A DNA stretch of 41,305 nt from Alphaproteobacteria bacterium (GTDB lineage Bacteria > Pseudomonadota > Alphaproteobacteria > UBA6615). The position numbers and the translations under genes were made by a program. The stretch spans positions 1-41,305 of the forward strand of contig QIGO01000155.1 in assembly GCA_003230015.1 (NCBI GenBank), read 5' to 3'. This document shows, one piece after another, positions 15,937 to 25,210 of the stretch. Every line of letters starts with the position of its first letter. The stretch's first letter is position 1. The notes under the pieces were generated by a model. The model worked only from the letters and a program-made list of their open reading frames with translations. It did no database searches and was not told where the DNA came from.

Positions 15937-17049
15937 TTGGCTGGATGGTCCATCGACGTGCTGAGAGCAAGGCATTTGATCGCGTTGGCTGTGTTGGCCT
16001 TCGGTTTGTTGGTTGCCCGCGGCGCCCAGGCGCATGGCGTCCTACGGCCCGATCAAAATCTTTGGACGGCTTGGAATCTTACCCCGGAGGTCACGCTCGG
16101 CACGCTGCTCGTGGCCGGCCTCTACATGACCGGTCTCTGGCGCCGGCAATATAAAACCGATCGCGCGCATCCCTGGCGGCATTTCTCCTTCTTCATCGGG
16201 CTCGCGGCGATCTTTCTCGCCCTTCAATCTCCCATCGACGCCATTGCCGAACGGATATTTCTGGTCCATCAGGTCCAGCACCTGTTGTTGCGCATGATCG
16301 GCCCGCTGGCGCTGTTCCTGGCCGCCCCGCAGGCGCTTCTGATCGCCGGCACGCCCGCTTGGGCACAACGCCGAATTGTCGCGCCCATCCTCACCAATGG
16401 CACCGTTCGCAACCTCTTCGGTATGCTCACTCATCCAGCACTGGTGACGGCACTTTTCATCGGCACCCTCTATTTCTGGCAGATTCCCCGCTTCCATAAC
16501 CAGGCCCTGCTAAACGACGCCATGCACTACCTCATGCATGTCAGTATGTTGATTCCGGGTCTGTTGTTTTTCTGGCGTATTTTCGATTCCCGACCGGCGC
16601 CCAAGGGCACCCGTTACGGCGTGCGCATTATGATGCTGTGGGTGATGATCCTCTCCAATATCGTCATTGGCTCCTATCTTGCGTTCAAGCAAGTGGTCCT
16701 TTACTCCGCCTATGCCGAACTCGGCCGTATTTGGGATATTTCTGCTCAAGCGGACGAGCTTTTCGGCGGCGCATTTATTTGGATACCCAGCAGCATGATG
16801 GGTGTTGTTACGGTCCTGATCGTGGTCCATATGTGGGGAAATCAGGAAACAAAAGACGAGAGCCGCCGCACTACCAGATTGCTGCGACAAGGCAATGGGC
16901 AAAACAATCTGTCAATAACGGCAGCCGACCTATACCGACAGACAGCCCGAAGAAACCGAGTTATGGCGCTCGGATATGCCAGCTTTGTGATCGTCGTATT
17001 CACCACGGCAATCACTATCGGAATATTCAGCCAGATTATGGGCTCTTGA
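15937..17049 (+). CDS. ctaG: CtaG-like cytochrome c oxidase assembly factor (caa3-type)
   Basis: This ~370-residue polytopic membrane protein of the caa3-type CtaG family helps insert copper and assemble haem-copper oxidases in bacteria lacking the Cox11-type factor in that role. Conserved features include QSPIDAIAERIFLVHQVQHLLLRM, which has His residues in a membrane helix, LTHPALV, DAMHYLMHVSMLIPGLLFFW and many hydrophobic helices. The start is unclear: the frame opens with TTG at 15937, with GTG at 15958 as an alternative, and no ATG fits. The C-terminal ~40 residues after the last conserved histidine (VHMWGNQ) are hydrophilic and then end in an extra helix. It follows the DUF411 gene, which supports a copper-related role. 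Confidence 0.88.
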   Translation: MAGWSIDVLRARHLIALAVLAFGLLVARGAQAHGVLRPDQNLWTAWNLTPEVTLGTLLVAGLYMTGLWRRQYKTDRAHPWRHFSFFIGLAAIFLALQSPIDAIAERIFLVHQVQHLLLRMIGPLALFLAAPQALLIAGTPAWAQRRIVAPILTNGTVRNLFGMLTHPALVTALFIGTLYFWQIPRFHNQALLNDAMHYLMHVSMLIPGLLFFWRIFDSRPAPKGTRYGVRIMMLWVMILSNIVIGSYLAFKQVVLYSAYAELGRIWDISAQADELFGGAFIWIPSSMMGVVTVLIVVHMWGNQETKDESRRTTRLLRQGNGQNNLSITAADLYRQTARRNRVMALGYASFVIVVFTTAITIGIFSQIMGS

Positions 17050-17115
17050 AGGCACCGTCGCGTTTCGCTGGCGTCCCTGCTCGCTCGACGGCAGGTGATT
17101 GCAGTTTACCGCCCC

Positions 17116-17385
17116 GCGCCCCGGCCACAGATAGGGCGAGCTGGCCCCTTGTTGATCGCGGCACGCCAACATTCGCCGGCGCTCGTTCTTGACCGTCACG
17201 CGTCGCCCTTGGTTGCCGCCAAGGAGTTCGAACTGCCGCCCGGCCCGCCCTTCGATCGCGACATGCCCGTCTGGATTGTTTGGCAAGTTGCGGGAGCTCC
17301 ACAGAAACCCAACATGGGCGCCGCGGCTTGAGCCGTCGGCACCAACCACCACCACGCAACCCTGCCGCGGCTCATATGGACTTCC
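17116..17385 (-). pseudogene. Possible remnant of a TIGR02594/CHAP-like peptidoglycan hydrolase
   Basis: The minus-strand frame contains RQGCVVVVGADGSSRGAHVG, then QFELLGGNQGRRVTV and RRMLACR. This order (G-x-V-V-V, HVGF, LGGNQ-x3-V, then an R-x-L-x-x-R end) matches the C-terminal half of TIGR02594/CHAP-type amidase domains. The upstream half with the catalytic cysteine (WCSAFV-type) is missing: the sequence there is antisense to the EF-hand gene, and frame continuity is lost. The surrounding 17050-17522 interval otherwise contains no gene I can support. I infer a decayed fragment; chance similarity is possible. Confidence 0.4.
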
Positions 17386-17522
17386 GCCGCCTGCCGCCTC
17401 TCCAGGTCCCACCGCTGTTGCTCGGCCTGGGCGGCTTGTAGCCACGCCGGCCCAGCGCCCGTTCGGGCCACGGGATCCGCTGCAACCGTCGCGCGAACGA
17501 GCCAGTCCGGCGCCACGGGGCC

Positions 17523-17870
17523 ATGATGGGCGGGAACAATTCGGTAATGACCTTCGACACCAACGGCGACGGCCGCGTGACTCAGGCCGAGATCGACGAA
17601 TTTCGCAGCAACCGCTTGTCGGAATTCGATACCAATAGCGACGGCAACCTGACATTGACGGAATACCAGGCGCTTTGGCTCGCCGCCATGCGCGAGAAGA
17701 TGGTCGACCGCTTCCAGGACCTGGATGCTGACGGTAACGCTGTGGTGACGACCGAGGATTTCAAAAGACCATTCGCCAACTTGGTCCGCCGCTTGGATAA
17801 GAACGGCGACGGCGATTTATCTCGCGAACACAAAAAGAACGAAGCAATGGAGGAGAAGAAACAGGAATAG
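17523..17870 (+). CDS. Small EF-hand calcium-binding protein
   Basis: This 115-residue protein carries up to four EF-hand loops: DTNGDGRVTQAE and DTNSDGNLTLTE are good, DADGNAVVTTED is acceptable and DKNGDGDLSRE is good. It probably binds calcium and may sense or buffer it. Bacterial relatives usually carry a signal peptide. Here none is present, and the N-terminus (MMGGNNSVMTF) is abrupt, so the 5' end may have been lost or the real start lies in another frame. The lysine/glutamate-rich tail ends in MEEKKQE. It lies 470 bp after ctaG and converges on the ABC operon to the right. Confidence 0.75.
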   Translation: MMGGNNSVMTFDTNGDGRVTQAEIDEFRSNRLSEFDTNSDGNLTLTEYQALWLAAMREKMVDRFQDLDADGNAVVTTEDFKRPFANLVRRLDKNGDGDLSREHKKNEAMEEKKQE

Positions 17871-17927
17871 GCGACGTCACAAGACACCGTCAACATAACG
17901 GCCGATTTTGTAGAACCGCCACTCTGA

Positions 17928-18995
17928 TCAGGCTGCGGCGGTAACGCCACGCAGGTCCAATTCCTCGGCCCTGTGGCAGGCGACGGCGTGGTCTGGGGCA
18001 GTCTCGTTGAGCGTCGGCGTTTCGCTGCGGCAGCGATCTGTCGCGTGCGGGCATCGCGGATGGAAGTAACAGCCGCTGGGCGGGTGTGCGGGATCGGCGA
18101 CATCGCCTTCCAAGACGATGCGTTTCGACCGGGCACGGGGATCGGGCACGGGGACGGCGGAGAGCAGGGCCTCGGTATAGGGATGTTTGGGCGTTTCGAA
18201 GAGATCGCTGGTCTTGGCGATTTCGACGATCTTGCCTACATACATGACGGCGACCCGGTCGCTGACATGTTTCACGACGCTTAAATCATGGGCCACAAAC
18301 AGATAGGACAGGCCCAGGCGGTCCTGAAGCTCCAGCAACAGGTTGACGATCTGCGCCTGTACCGATACGTCCAGGGCCGACACCGGTTCATCGGCGACGA
18401 TCAGGCTGGGGTTGAGTGCCAAGGCCCGGGCGATACCGATGCGCTGGCGCTGGCCGCCGCTGAAGGCGTGCGGAAAACGATTGATGTAGGCCGCCGGTAG
18501 CTGCACGAGTCCCATCAGCTCCTGGACACGCTCTCGTCGCTCGACGAGATTTGTCATGCCGTTGACCAGCAGCGGCTCGCCGATAATGTCCATGATCGTC
18601 ATGCGCGGGTTGAGGGACGAGAAAGGATCCTGAAAGATCATCTGCATATGCTGGCGCATGGGCCGCAGATCACGCTTGCGCATGGGGCCGAGGTCGAGTG
18701 GCTCGCCCTGGTCGATACGGAAATGGATGGCCCCGGCGGTGGGTTCGATGGCGCGTAGAATACAGCGCGATGTGGTGGTCTTGCCGCAACCGCTTTCACC
18801 CACCAGGGACAGGGTCTCGCCTTGGCGGATATTGAAGCTGACATCGTCGACGGCACGCACCTGGCCGACCACCCGGCGCAGCAAGCCGCGGCGGATGGGA
18901 AAGTGCTTTTTCAGATTCTTGACGTCGAGAATAATCTGGCCCTGTGCAGGGTCCTTGGCGCCGCCGCCATCGCTTGTTTGCTGATCAAACGGCAT
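17928..18995 (-). CDS. Oligopeptide/oligosaccharide-type ABC transporter ATPase (DppF/OppF class)
   Basis: This 355-residue cytoplasmic ATPase is the last gene of a family-5 importer operon. It has Walker [11 protein letters not shown]-loop [14 protein letters not shown], signature [15 protein letters not shown], Walker [13 protein letters not shown] and H-loop AHDLSV. The C-terminus has the Opp/Dpp-specific region [15 protein letters not shown], a Cys cluster that in relatives binds a [4Fe-4S] cluster. The start overlaps the upstream ATPase gene by 11 bp, indicating translational coupling. It would form a heterodimer with that ATPase. The class covers peptides, nickel and oligosaccharides, so the substrate follows from the binding protein. 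Confidence 0.94.
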   Translation of the reverse strand: MPFDQQTSDGGGAKDPAQGQIILDVKNLKKHFPIRRGLLRRVVGQVRAVDDVSFNIRQGETLSLVGESGCGKTTTSRCILRAIEPTAGAIHFRIDQGEPLDLGPMRKRDLRPMRQHMQMIFQDPFSSLNPRMTIMDIIGEPLLVNGMTNLVERRERVQELMGLVQLPAAYINRFPHAFSGGQRQRIGIARALALNPSLIVADEPVSALDVSVQAQIVNLLLELQDRLGLSYLFVAHDLSVVKHVSDRVAVMYVGKIVEIAKTSDLFETPKHPYTEALLSAVPVPDPRARSKRIVLEGDVADPAHPPSGCYFHPRCPHATDRCRSETPTLNETAPDHAVACHRAEELDLRGVTAAA

Positions 18996-20076
18996 CGTGC
19001 CGGGCCCCGGTATCTTTGCCGGATGGCATGCTTTGGCCGCTCGGGCCGTGATGGAGAAAGCAGCTCACGCCCTGCCTGTCGCCCATGGGCAGAAAGCGTG
19101 GGGTCTGACTGTCACAGAGACCCGGTATCGCGACGGTGCAACGCGGGTGGAAGGGGCAACCCGGCGGCCGCGCATAGGGGTGCGGGATAGAGCCTTCGAT
19201 GGTCGATAATTTAGAGCGCGGCCGCGCCAGGATGCTGGGAATCGAGTTAAGCAATGAGCGGGTATAGGGGTGTTTTGGATTGTGAAAAATATCGTCGACA
19301 GGCCCGTTCTCGACCTCTTTGCCCAGATACATGACCACCACATCGTCGGCCATTTCCGCGATCACGCCCATGTCGTGGGTGATCAGAATAATGGCCAGGT
19401 CGCGTTCGTCCTGGAGCTGGCGCAGCAAGTCGAGGACCTGGGCTTGAGTGGTAACGTCCAGCGCCGTGGTCGGCTCGTCGGCGATAAGAATGCGCGGGTC
19501 GCTGGACAGGGCCATGGCGACCATCACCCGTTGGCGCAGGCCGCCGCTGAGTTCGAACGAATATTCATCGATACGCCGGTCGGGCTTGGGCACCCCCACC
19601 ATATGCAGCAAATCGATGGCCTTGTTGCGCGCTTGTTTCTTGGTCAGCGGCTGGTGCAGGCGAATGGCCTCGATAATCTGATTGCCCACCGTGTGGTAGG
19701 CGCTGAAGGAACTCATGGGTTCTTGGAATACCAGCGCGATTTCAGCACCGCGAATTGCGCGATAGCGATCGCCCTTGGGGTCGAGTTTTGCCAGGTCGAT
19801 CATCTCCCGCGCGCCGTCCCGGCGCAGCATGACTTCACCGCCGACGACCTTTCCCGGGCTCTCGACAATGCCCAGTATCGAACGGGCGGTGACGCTCTTG
19901 CCGCAGCCACTTTCGCCGACGATGCCCAGTGTTTGCTTGCTGAACAAATCGAAACTCGTTCCGTCGACCGCACGAACGACCCCTTCGTCGAGGAGGAAAT
20001 GGGTCTCTAGGTTGCGCACCGAGAGGATCGGCTCGCGCCTCGGCCGGGCGGGCTCACCCATAGGGATCGGCGGCAT
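18985..20076 (-). CDS. Oligopeptide/oligosaccharide-type ABC transporter ATPase (DppD/OppD class)
   Basis: This 363-residue ATPase has Walker [11 protein letters not shown]-loop [15 protein letters not shown], signature [16 protein letters not shown], Walker [13 protein letters not shown] and H-loop THDMGV. It has the C-terminal [16 protein letters not shown] region of the OppD/DppD class. Q-loop residues SSFSAYHTV differ from the usual peptide transporter SSLNPxxTI and recall sugar-type family-5 importers. The first ATG (20076) overlaps the upstream permease gene by 23 bp; ATG 20061 overlaps it by 8 bp and is equally plausible. It is translationally coupled to the genes on both sides. Confidence 0.94.
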   Translation of the reverse strand: MPPIPMGEPARPRREPILSVRNLETHFLLDEGVVRAVDGTSFDLFSKQTLGIVGESGCGKSVTARSILGIVESPGKVVGGEVMLRRDGAREMIDLAKLDPKGDRYRAIRGAEIALVFQEPMSSFSAYHTVGNQIIEAIRLHQPLTKKQARNKAIDLLHMVGVPKPDRRIDEYSFELSGGLRQRVMVAMALSSDPRILIADEPTTALDVTTQAQVLDLLRQLQDERDLAIILITHDMGVIAEMADDVVVMYLGKEVENGPVDDIFHNPKHPYTRSLLNSIPSILARPRSKLSTIEGSIPHPYARPPGCPFHPRCTVAIPGLCDSQTPRFLPMGDRQGVSCFLHHGPSGQSMPSGKDTGARHDAV

Positions 20077-21199
20077 CGCGCAAACCGTCTCCCAGGAAGT
20101 TAAAAGCCAGAATGACGATGATCACCGGAATGGCGGAAAACAGCAGCCACGGGGCGATGGAAAGCGCTTGCAGATTTTGCGCGTCTTGCAGCAGCACGCC
20201 CCAGCTGATGGCCGGCGGCCGCAGGCCAAGCCCGAGAAAACTCAATGTGGTTTCGCTGATAATCATCGCCGGCAGGGCCAGGCTGACGGCGGCGATGATA
20301 TGGCTGAGAAAGGACGGCACCATGTGCCGAATGATAATGCGCAGCTGCGAGGCGCCGGAGAGTTCGGCCGCGACCACGAAATCTTCCTCTCGCAAGGCCA
20401 GAAAACGGCCACGCACGACGCGGGCAAGCTCGGTCCAGCCGATCAGCGAGATGATGACCGTGATGGCTATATAGACCTGCACGACACTCCATTGCCGCGG
20501 CAAGGCAGCGGCTAGACCCATCCATAGCGGTATGGTGGGAATGGAGCGCAATATTTCGATCAGACGCTGAATGAGGATGTCGATGGCGCCGCCATAATAA
20601 CCGGAGATACCACCCAAAAGAACACCAAGAAACAGGCTGATGGTCACGCCGGCAAGGCCGACCGACAAGGATATGCGCGTGGCGACCATGAGGCGCGACC
20701 ACAGGTCACGTCCCAGCAGGTCGGTGCCCAGCAGAAAGATCCGATCCTCGACCTTGCCGTCGTCCACGCCGATAAGGTGAATATCGGTCTTAAACAGGCC
20801 GAATAGCCGATAGCTGTAGCCGCGGGCGAATAATTTGACATCGATCTTCTGGGTCGGGTCGGGAGCGTAGATGATTTTGAATGTTTTCGCGTCGCGCTTG
20901 CCGGTGATCGCAAAAACATGGGGCCGGAATTCGCCCTCGTCGAACCATTGGATGCCTTGCGGGGCGATGAAGCTGCGGGCGGCTGCCGTCGATTGGGGAT
21001 CTGAATATGCAAGGAAATCCGCAAATATGGCTATGAGGTAGAACAATATGACAACGATGCCGCTGGCATAGGCCAATTTGTGTTTTTTGAAGCGCCACCA
21101 GGTGAGTTGCAGTTGGGTGGCGACGGCGATGCGTTCTTCGGCACTGCTGGCGGCTTTCGAGGTGGTGCCAAGGGGTAGCGTTGCGGCTTGTTCGCTCAT
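20054..21199 (-). CDS. ABC transporter permease (DppC class) with a large periplasmic insertion
   Basis: This ~381-residue inner-membrane permease belongs to the DppC family. A first helix (LAYASGIVVILFYLIAIFADFL) is followed by an unusually long ~110-residue hydrophilic loop up to FLLGTDLLGRDLWSRLMVATRIS. The five core helices and EAA-like loop (AAELSGASQLRIIIRHMVPS) come after it. Family members with this loop (often containing FGLFKTDIHL...G) occur in oligosaccharide importers such as the AgpC type, so peptides are not the only possible substrate. ATG 21199 gives an ATGA overlap with the dppB-like stop codon and is preferred over the track start at 21235. Confidence 0.92.
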   Translation of the reverse strand: MSEQAATLPLGTTSKAASSAEERIAVATQLQLTWWRFKKHKLAYASGIVVILFYLIAIFADFLAYSDPQSTAAARSFIAPQGIQWFDEGEFRPHVFAITGKRDAKTFKIIYAPDPTQKIDVKLFARGYSYRLFGLFKTDIHLIGVDDGKVEDRIFLLGTDLLGRDLWSRLMVATRISLSVGLAGVTISLFLGVLLGGISGYYGGAIDILIQRLIEILRSIPTIPLWMGLAAALPRQWSVVQVYIAITVIISLIGWTELARVVRGRFLALREEDFVVAAELSGASQLRIIIRHMVPSFLSHIIAAVSLALPAMIISETTLSFLGLGLRPPAISWGVLLQDAQNLQALSIAPWLLFSAIPVIIVILAFNFLGDGLRDAADPYG

Positions 21200-22188
21200 C
21201 CATCCAGCCCCGCGCGCAGCCGTGGATCGACCCACATCAGAACAAGATCGGAGATGAAGGTGCCAATGACGGTCAGCACCCCGAGCATCAACACGATGGT
21301 TCCGGCGAGCTGCATGTCTTGGGCAACAAGCGAGCGCAACAGCAGCGGGCCCACCGTCGGCAAACTCAGCACAAGAGAAATAATGATGCTGCCCGACACC
21401 ACAAACGGGAACAGATAACCGATGGTGCTGGCAAATGGATTGAGTGCGGCGCGTACCGGGTATTTTAGGATAACCCGGCTCTCCCGCATGCCCTTGGCGC
21501 GCGCCGTCACGACATAAGGTTTGCGCAACTCATCGAGCAGATTGGCGCGCATGATCCGGATCAGCTGTGCGGTACCGCCGATCGCCAGGATTAGTCCCGG
21601 CAGCGGCAAGTGTTTTGCCAGGTCCCAGACCTTGCCCCAACTCCAAGGTTCGAGCTGATATTCGGCCGAGAACAGGCCGCCAACATTGGCACCGAACAGC
21701 ACAAAAGAGAAATACAAGATAATGAGCGCCAGCAGGAAATTCGGCACCGCGAGGCCGAAAAAACCGACAAAAGTAAACACATAATCACCGATGGAATATT
21801 GACGCACGGCGGAATAGATACCGATCGGCAGCGCCAGGCCCCAGCTCAACAGAATGGCAAAAACAGAAATGATGACCGTCATCCAGAGCCGGTCGCCGAT
21901 AACCTCTGAAACTGGCCGCCGCCATTCCACCGAGAAACCAAAATCGCCCTGCACAACCCCGGTGATCCAAGCGAAATATTGCAAATACATGGGCCGGTCG
22001 AGGCCGAACTGGATGCGCAGCCCTTCGGCTTCCGCCAGGGAAACCTGACCGCCGGTGGCCGAGATGGAGGCAATATAGGCGTCAACGAAGTCGCCGGGAG
22101 GTAGCTGTATAATGACAAAGGCAATCACCGAAATGGCGACTGTCGTTGCAGCGGCGAAGATCAGGCGTCGGAAAATATATGCGAGCAT
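21196..22188 (-). CDS. ABC transporter permease (DppB class)
   Basis: This ~330-residue permease has six predicted helices and the DppB-type N-terminal segment MLAYIFRRLIFAAATTVAISVIAFVIIQLPPGDFVD. Its EAA-like loop reads TARAKGMRESRVILKYPVRAALNP, and the C-terminus DLVLMWVDPRLR is typical of the family. The stop codon overlaps the following permease's start (ATGA). The track ORF starts at 22224, but ATG 22188 follows GGAAGG and begins the canonical N-terminus. A strong hairpin lies between this start and the binding-protein gene upstream. Confidence 0.93.
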   Translation of the reverse strand: MLAYIFRRLIFAAATTVAISVIAFVIIQLPPGDFVDAYIASISATGGQVSLAEAEGLRIQFGLDRPMYLQYFAWITGVVQGDFGFSVEWRRPVSEVIGDRLWMTVIISVFAILLSWGLALPIGIYSAVRQYSIGDYVFTFVGFFGLAVPNFLLALIILYFSFVLFGANVGGLFSAEYQLEPWSWGKVWDLAKHLPLPGLILAIGGTAQLIRIMRANLLDELRKPYVVTARAKGMRESRVILKYPVRAALNPFASTIGYLFPFVVSGSIIISLVLSLPTVGPLLLRSLVAQDMQLAGTIVLMLGVLTVIGTFISDLVLMWVDPRLRAGLDG

Positions 22189-22207
22189 GGCCTTCCAACA
22201 ACAAGCT

Positions 22208-22237
22208 GCCTGGCGTCCCAACAATGGGACGCCAGGC
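22208..22237 (-). terminator. Strong intercistronic hairpin between binding protein and permease genes
   Basis: A perfect 12-bp stem GCCTGGCGTCCC / GGGACGCCAGGC with a 6-nt loop lies in the 71 bp between the binding-protein stop (22260) and the DppB-type start (22188). Such stems commonly protect the binding-protein mRNA 3' end or attenuate downstream expression, giving much more binding protein than permease. There is no U-tract, so full termination is less likely. Confidence 0.7.
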
Positions 22238-22259
22238 CAACCAAGTAAACGTTAGCGCG

Positions 22260-24302
22260 CTACTCTTTGAAGAACCAGGTCTCCGGATGCGAGCCGCCCG
22301 GCGTCCGGCAATGCTGTGCGATACACACCCGCGAAGGGATGTTGCCCAGTTTGTTGCTGACAATACGCACGCCCATCAAGGCCGGCGATTGACCAACGGT
22401 ACCGATGCCGTATTGCTGGTCGATAACGATCTTCCAGATTTCCTGCGCCGTCTTAAAGCGCTCCTGCTCACGTTGGCCACCGGCCGAGCGGAACAGGTCG
22501 AAGATCTTTAACATATTCGGATCGTCCGGCTTGACCCCCTGTTCGCCGTTGGAGGCGAACCAGCTCGCCCACCGCGGCCCCATGAAGGCCTCGGTCGGAT
22601 CAACCGGGATGGCGTGGCGCGGGAAGAGATACAGCAGTTCTGTGCCGCCATTGGTCCACACCATGATTTGGTGTTTATTCTCGCGGGTACGGCCCATGGC
22701 CTGGCCACGCTCGAACTCGCGCACGTCAGCTTGAATGCCGATGTCCTTCCACTGTTCGGCAATCATCTCTGCTTGCTGGGGCCAAGGCAGGAAGGCTTTC
22801 ACCGCCTGGACCTCGATCCGCAGACGCTCGCCATTGTCGGTGCGCAGGCGGAAGCCTTCGCTGTCTTTTTTGTCCAGCCCGATGCTGTCAAGCAGTGCGT
22901 TAGCCTGGTCGGGTTCGAAGGTCGACCATTTGTCGCGCCATTCGGGGCCTGGGTTGTAGGGCGAGGAATCCGCCGGCACGGCCGAACCGGGAATACCAAC
23001 GCCCAGCCAGAACGTCTCGTTAAGCTGATCGCGATCGATGCCCATGGACAAGCTGCGGCGGAAGTCGGCGTTCTTCAGCCACTTGGCGATCTCCGGGTCC
23101 TCGTCATAGGTCTGATTGATCTGCAAAACCGTATCGGAGCCGTTGAAGGCCAGATCCAGGCGGACCGTGTAGTCGCTCTTCTCCTGGTTTTCCAAGATCA
23201 CCGGCAATTTCCCCAGGTCGATATGCCTCTCCTGCATGTCATACTCGCCGGCAATGGCGCGCAGGTTCAGGACCTCCGTATCCTCGGCCAGGGTCATGAC
23301 GATGCGATCGATGTAGGGAAGCTGATTGCCTTCGGTGTCGACGGCCCAATAGTATGGGTTGCGTTCCATCACCCAGGTCGGCGTATTGATCGGCGTTGTG
23401 GTCACCCAGGGTCCGAGGCGCGGTACTTCGGGATTGAGCTGCCAATCCTTCTTGAAATGCAGCATCTGCACCCAATCGTCGAAGCCTTCCGCCTCGGCCA
23501 TCGCGTTGACTTCTTCGAGCGACGAGTTTTCCGGCAGGAATTGCTTCAGATAATGCGCCGGTGCGTAAGCGCCGAAAGTCTGTCCGCGCGCCTGACGTAC
23601 GGATTGTCCGCCGCCGATCAGGGTATCGCCCGCCAACATGTCGATGAACAGGAAGTAGGGATCATCGAACTCGAACCGGACCGTGGTTTCGTCAACCTTG
23701 ACCACGCGACCGGGTTTGCCGTTCGGCGACATGTCGGCGATCGGCGTCGGCACGATGTCCGTATTGCTGTAAAGATCCTCGAACCAGAAAACGAAATCGT
23801 CGGCGGTGAATGGCGCTCCATCCGACCACCTCATGCCTTTACGCAGGCTTAGCGTAATGACACGGCCGTCATCGCTGATCGACCAATCCTTGGCCACGCT
23901 GGGCACGATCTCTGTGCCAGAAAAGTCCCAGAACAAGAGTTTGTCCGAGGCGTTGATACGGTTGCCGTTTTCGCCATCCGACGGGCCGATGAAACCGCGC
24001 CGCCACGTGCCGCCATATTTGCCGATCTCGTCCAGAACCTGAATAACGAGCGGTTCCGAAGGCAGCCGTGACTCGACCGCGGGCAGATCACCTGCCGCGA
24101 CCCGTTCGGCCAACATTGGCGCTTCGCTAAAGCTTGTTGGTATTCTTGCCGGGTCGCGAATAATTGTGGCGCCCTCGAGCTCACCAACCAGGCCCGACTC
24201 CGCCAGAGTCGATTGGGCTATAGCATCAACGACCAGACCGGTCGTCGACGTAAGAGCCGCTAATGTGGCGAAGCCAACAAGATAACGACTAAATCGATTC
24301 AT
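22260..24302 (-). CDS. ABC transporter substrate-binding protein, family 5
   Basis: This 680-residue periplasmic solute-binding protein has a signal peptide (YLVGFATLAALTSTTGLVVDAIAQ) and family-5 landmarks: YGGTWRRGFIGPSDG, RKGMRWSDGAPFTADDFVFWF, then LNLRAIAGEYDMQ and FRRSLSMGIDRDQLN. It is longer than DppA/OppA (~530-550 residues) and closer in size and style to binding proteins for oligosaccharides such as AgpA, so sugars or sugar-acid oligomers are possible ligands. GGGAGGACGAG precedes the ATG. It is the second gene of an operon led by a GntR regulator (37 bp gap) and followed by both permeases and both ATPases. Confidence 0.94.
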   Translation of the reverse strand: MNRFSRYLVGFATLAALTSTTGLVVDAIAQSTLAESGLVGELEGATIIRDPARIPTSFSEAPMLAERVAAGDLPAVESRLPSEPLVIQVLDEIGKYGGTWRRGFIGPSDGENGNRINASDKLLFWDFSGTEIVPSVAKDWSISDDGRVITLSLRKGMRWSDGAPFTADDFVFWFEDLYSNTDIVPTPIADMSPNGKPGRVVKVDETTVRFEFDDPYFLFIDMLAGDTLIGGGQSVRQARGQTFGAYAPAHYLKQFLPENSSLEEVNAMAEAEGFDDWVQMLHFKKDWQLNPEVPRLGPWVTTTPINTPTWVMERNPYYWAVDTEGNQLPYIDRIVMTLAEDTEVLNLRAIAGEYDMQERHIDLGKLPVILENQEKSDYTVRLDLAFNGSDTVLQINQTYDEDPEIAKWLKNADFRRSLSMGIDRDQLNETFWLGVGIPGSAVPADSSPYNPGPEWRDKWSTFEPDQANALLDSIGLDKKDSEGFRLRTDNGERLRIEVQAVKAFLPWPQQAEMIAEQWKDIGIQADVREFERGQAMGRTRENKHQIMVWTNGGTELLYLFPRHAIPVDPTEAFMGPRWASWFASNGEQGVKPDDPNMLKIFDLFRSAGGQREQERFKTAQEIWKIVIDQQYGIGTVGQSPALMGVRIVSNKLGNIPSRVCIAQHCRTPGGSHPETWFFKE

Positions 24303-24339
24303 CTCGTCCTCCCATTAGATTCACCCACGGTTTAATGCC

Positions 24340-25104
24340 TCACACTGCCTCTGCAATCTTCTGATAACGGGCCCGGCTATTCATGCAGTGACGACGGGCC
24401 GATTCGCGCGCCGCGTCGGCGTCTTGCGCTTTGATAGCGGCATAGATTTCGCGATGCTCGGTTTGCACTTTATGCAAGTAGGCAGTTTGCTCCTCGGGTG
24501 TATGGACATCCACGCGTATGCGTTGGCGCGGAATAGTGAAGTTGCCGAGAAACTCAAGAAACTTCATATGGTAGGGATTGTGTGTCGCCCGGGCGATCGC
24601 GTGGTGGAAATCAAAATCGGCGGCGATCGCCGTGTCGCCTTGGGCAATGGCCTGATCAATTCGCCCCAAGGCATCGTCGATGTCACGTAAATTTTCGTCT
24701 TGCCGTCGTTCGGCAGCCAGCCCGGCCGCGTCGAGTTCAACGCTCGCGCGCAATTCCATCAGATGAATCACATCATGAATGGAGTCGAGCTGATCCGGGT
24801 CGATGCGGAAAGGACGCCGGCCCCGATCGGAGGCTACAAAGGCGCCGCTGCCCTGACGCGTTACCACAAGTCCATCGGCCCTGAGCGCCGAAACAGCCTC
24901 GCGGATAACGGTGCGGCTGACCCCAAAAGACGCCATCATCTCTTGCTCGGTCGGCAGTTTTACACCCGGCGCCAGGCGGCCCGAGGTGATCTCCTCCCGC
25001 AGTCGTGCAACCAAGGTACCGGTCAGATTCGCCGGCTGCTGTAGCGGCCGGAACGCCGAATGGGCGTCGCGCCGTGTATCTGCCATATCCATGCGATGGA
25101 CCAT
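24340..25104 (-). CDS. GntR-family (FadR/FCD subgroup) regulator of the ABC operon
   Basis: This 254-residue regulator has an N-terminal GntR winged helix (LREEITSGRLAPGVKLPTEQEMMASFGVSRTVIREAVSALRADGLV) and a C-terminal FCD ligand domain with helices containing DFDFHHAIARATHNPYH and EHREIYAAIKAQDADAA, which include the usual metal-site His/Asp residues. FCD regulators respond to sugar acids, lactate or related carboxylates. It is the first gene of the family-5 importer operon and is divergent from kdgD, so it likely represses both until the imported compound or an intermediate is present. Several Met codons make the start uncertain (25104, 25092 or 25086). Confidence 0.93.
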   Translation of the reverse strand: MVHRMDMADTRRDAHSAFRPLQQPANLTGTLVARLREEITSGRLAPGVKLPTEQEMMASFGVSRTVIREAVSALRADGLVVTRQGSGAFVASDRGRRPFRIDPDQLDSIHDVIHLMELRASVELDAAGLAAERRQDENLRDIDDALGRIDQAIAQGDTAIAADFDFHHAIARATHNPYHMKFLEFLGNFTIPRQRIRVDVHTPEEQTAYLHKVQTEHREIYAAIKAQDADAARESARRHCMNSRARYQKIAEAV

Positions 25105-25210
25105 AACCGATCAAATCCGTATTGTCACTAGACTAAACAGGTATCCATATTATAATGTTATCGTACAAATCGGGCGTGGGCGATAATGCTCTATCTGGGA
25201 CGGGGCTGGC
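25105..25210. promoter_or_regulatory. Divergent promoter/operator between the GntR gene and kdgD
   Basis: This 106-bp AT-rich interval holds TATTATAATG around 25148-25157, a good -10-like core readable on both strands, and TTGTCA at 25122, which is not ideally spaced from it (20 bp). It is the natural place for the GntR/FCD operator controlling both directions; a GGTATCC element lies at 25140-25146. No single palindrome can be assigned with confidence. Confidence 0.45.

Noticed and set aside
22614-23852. 412-aa plus-strand ORF opposite the family-5 binding protein
   Set aside because: The minus-strand frame is a clear binding protein with a signal peptide and family motifs, so this is antisense noise.
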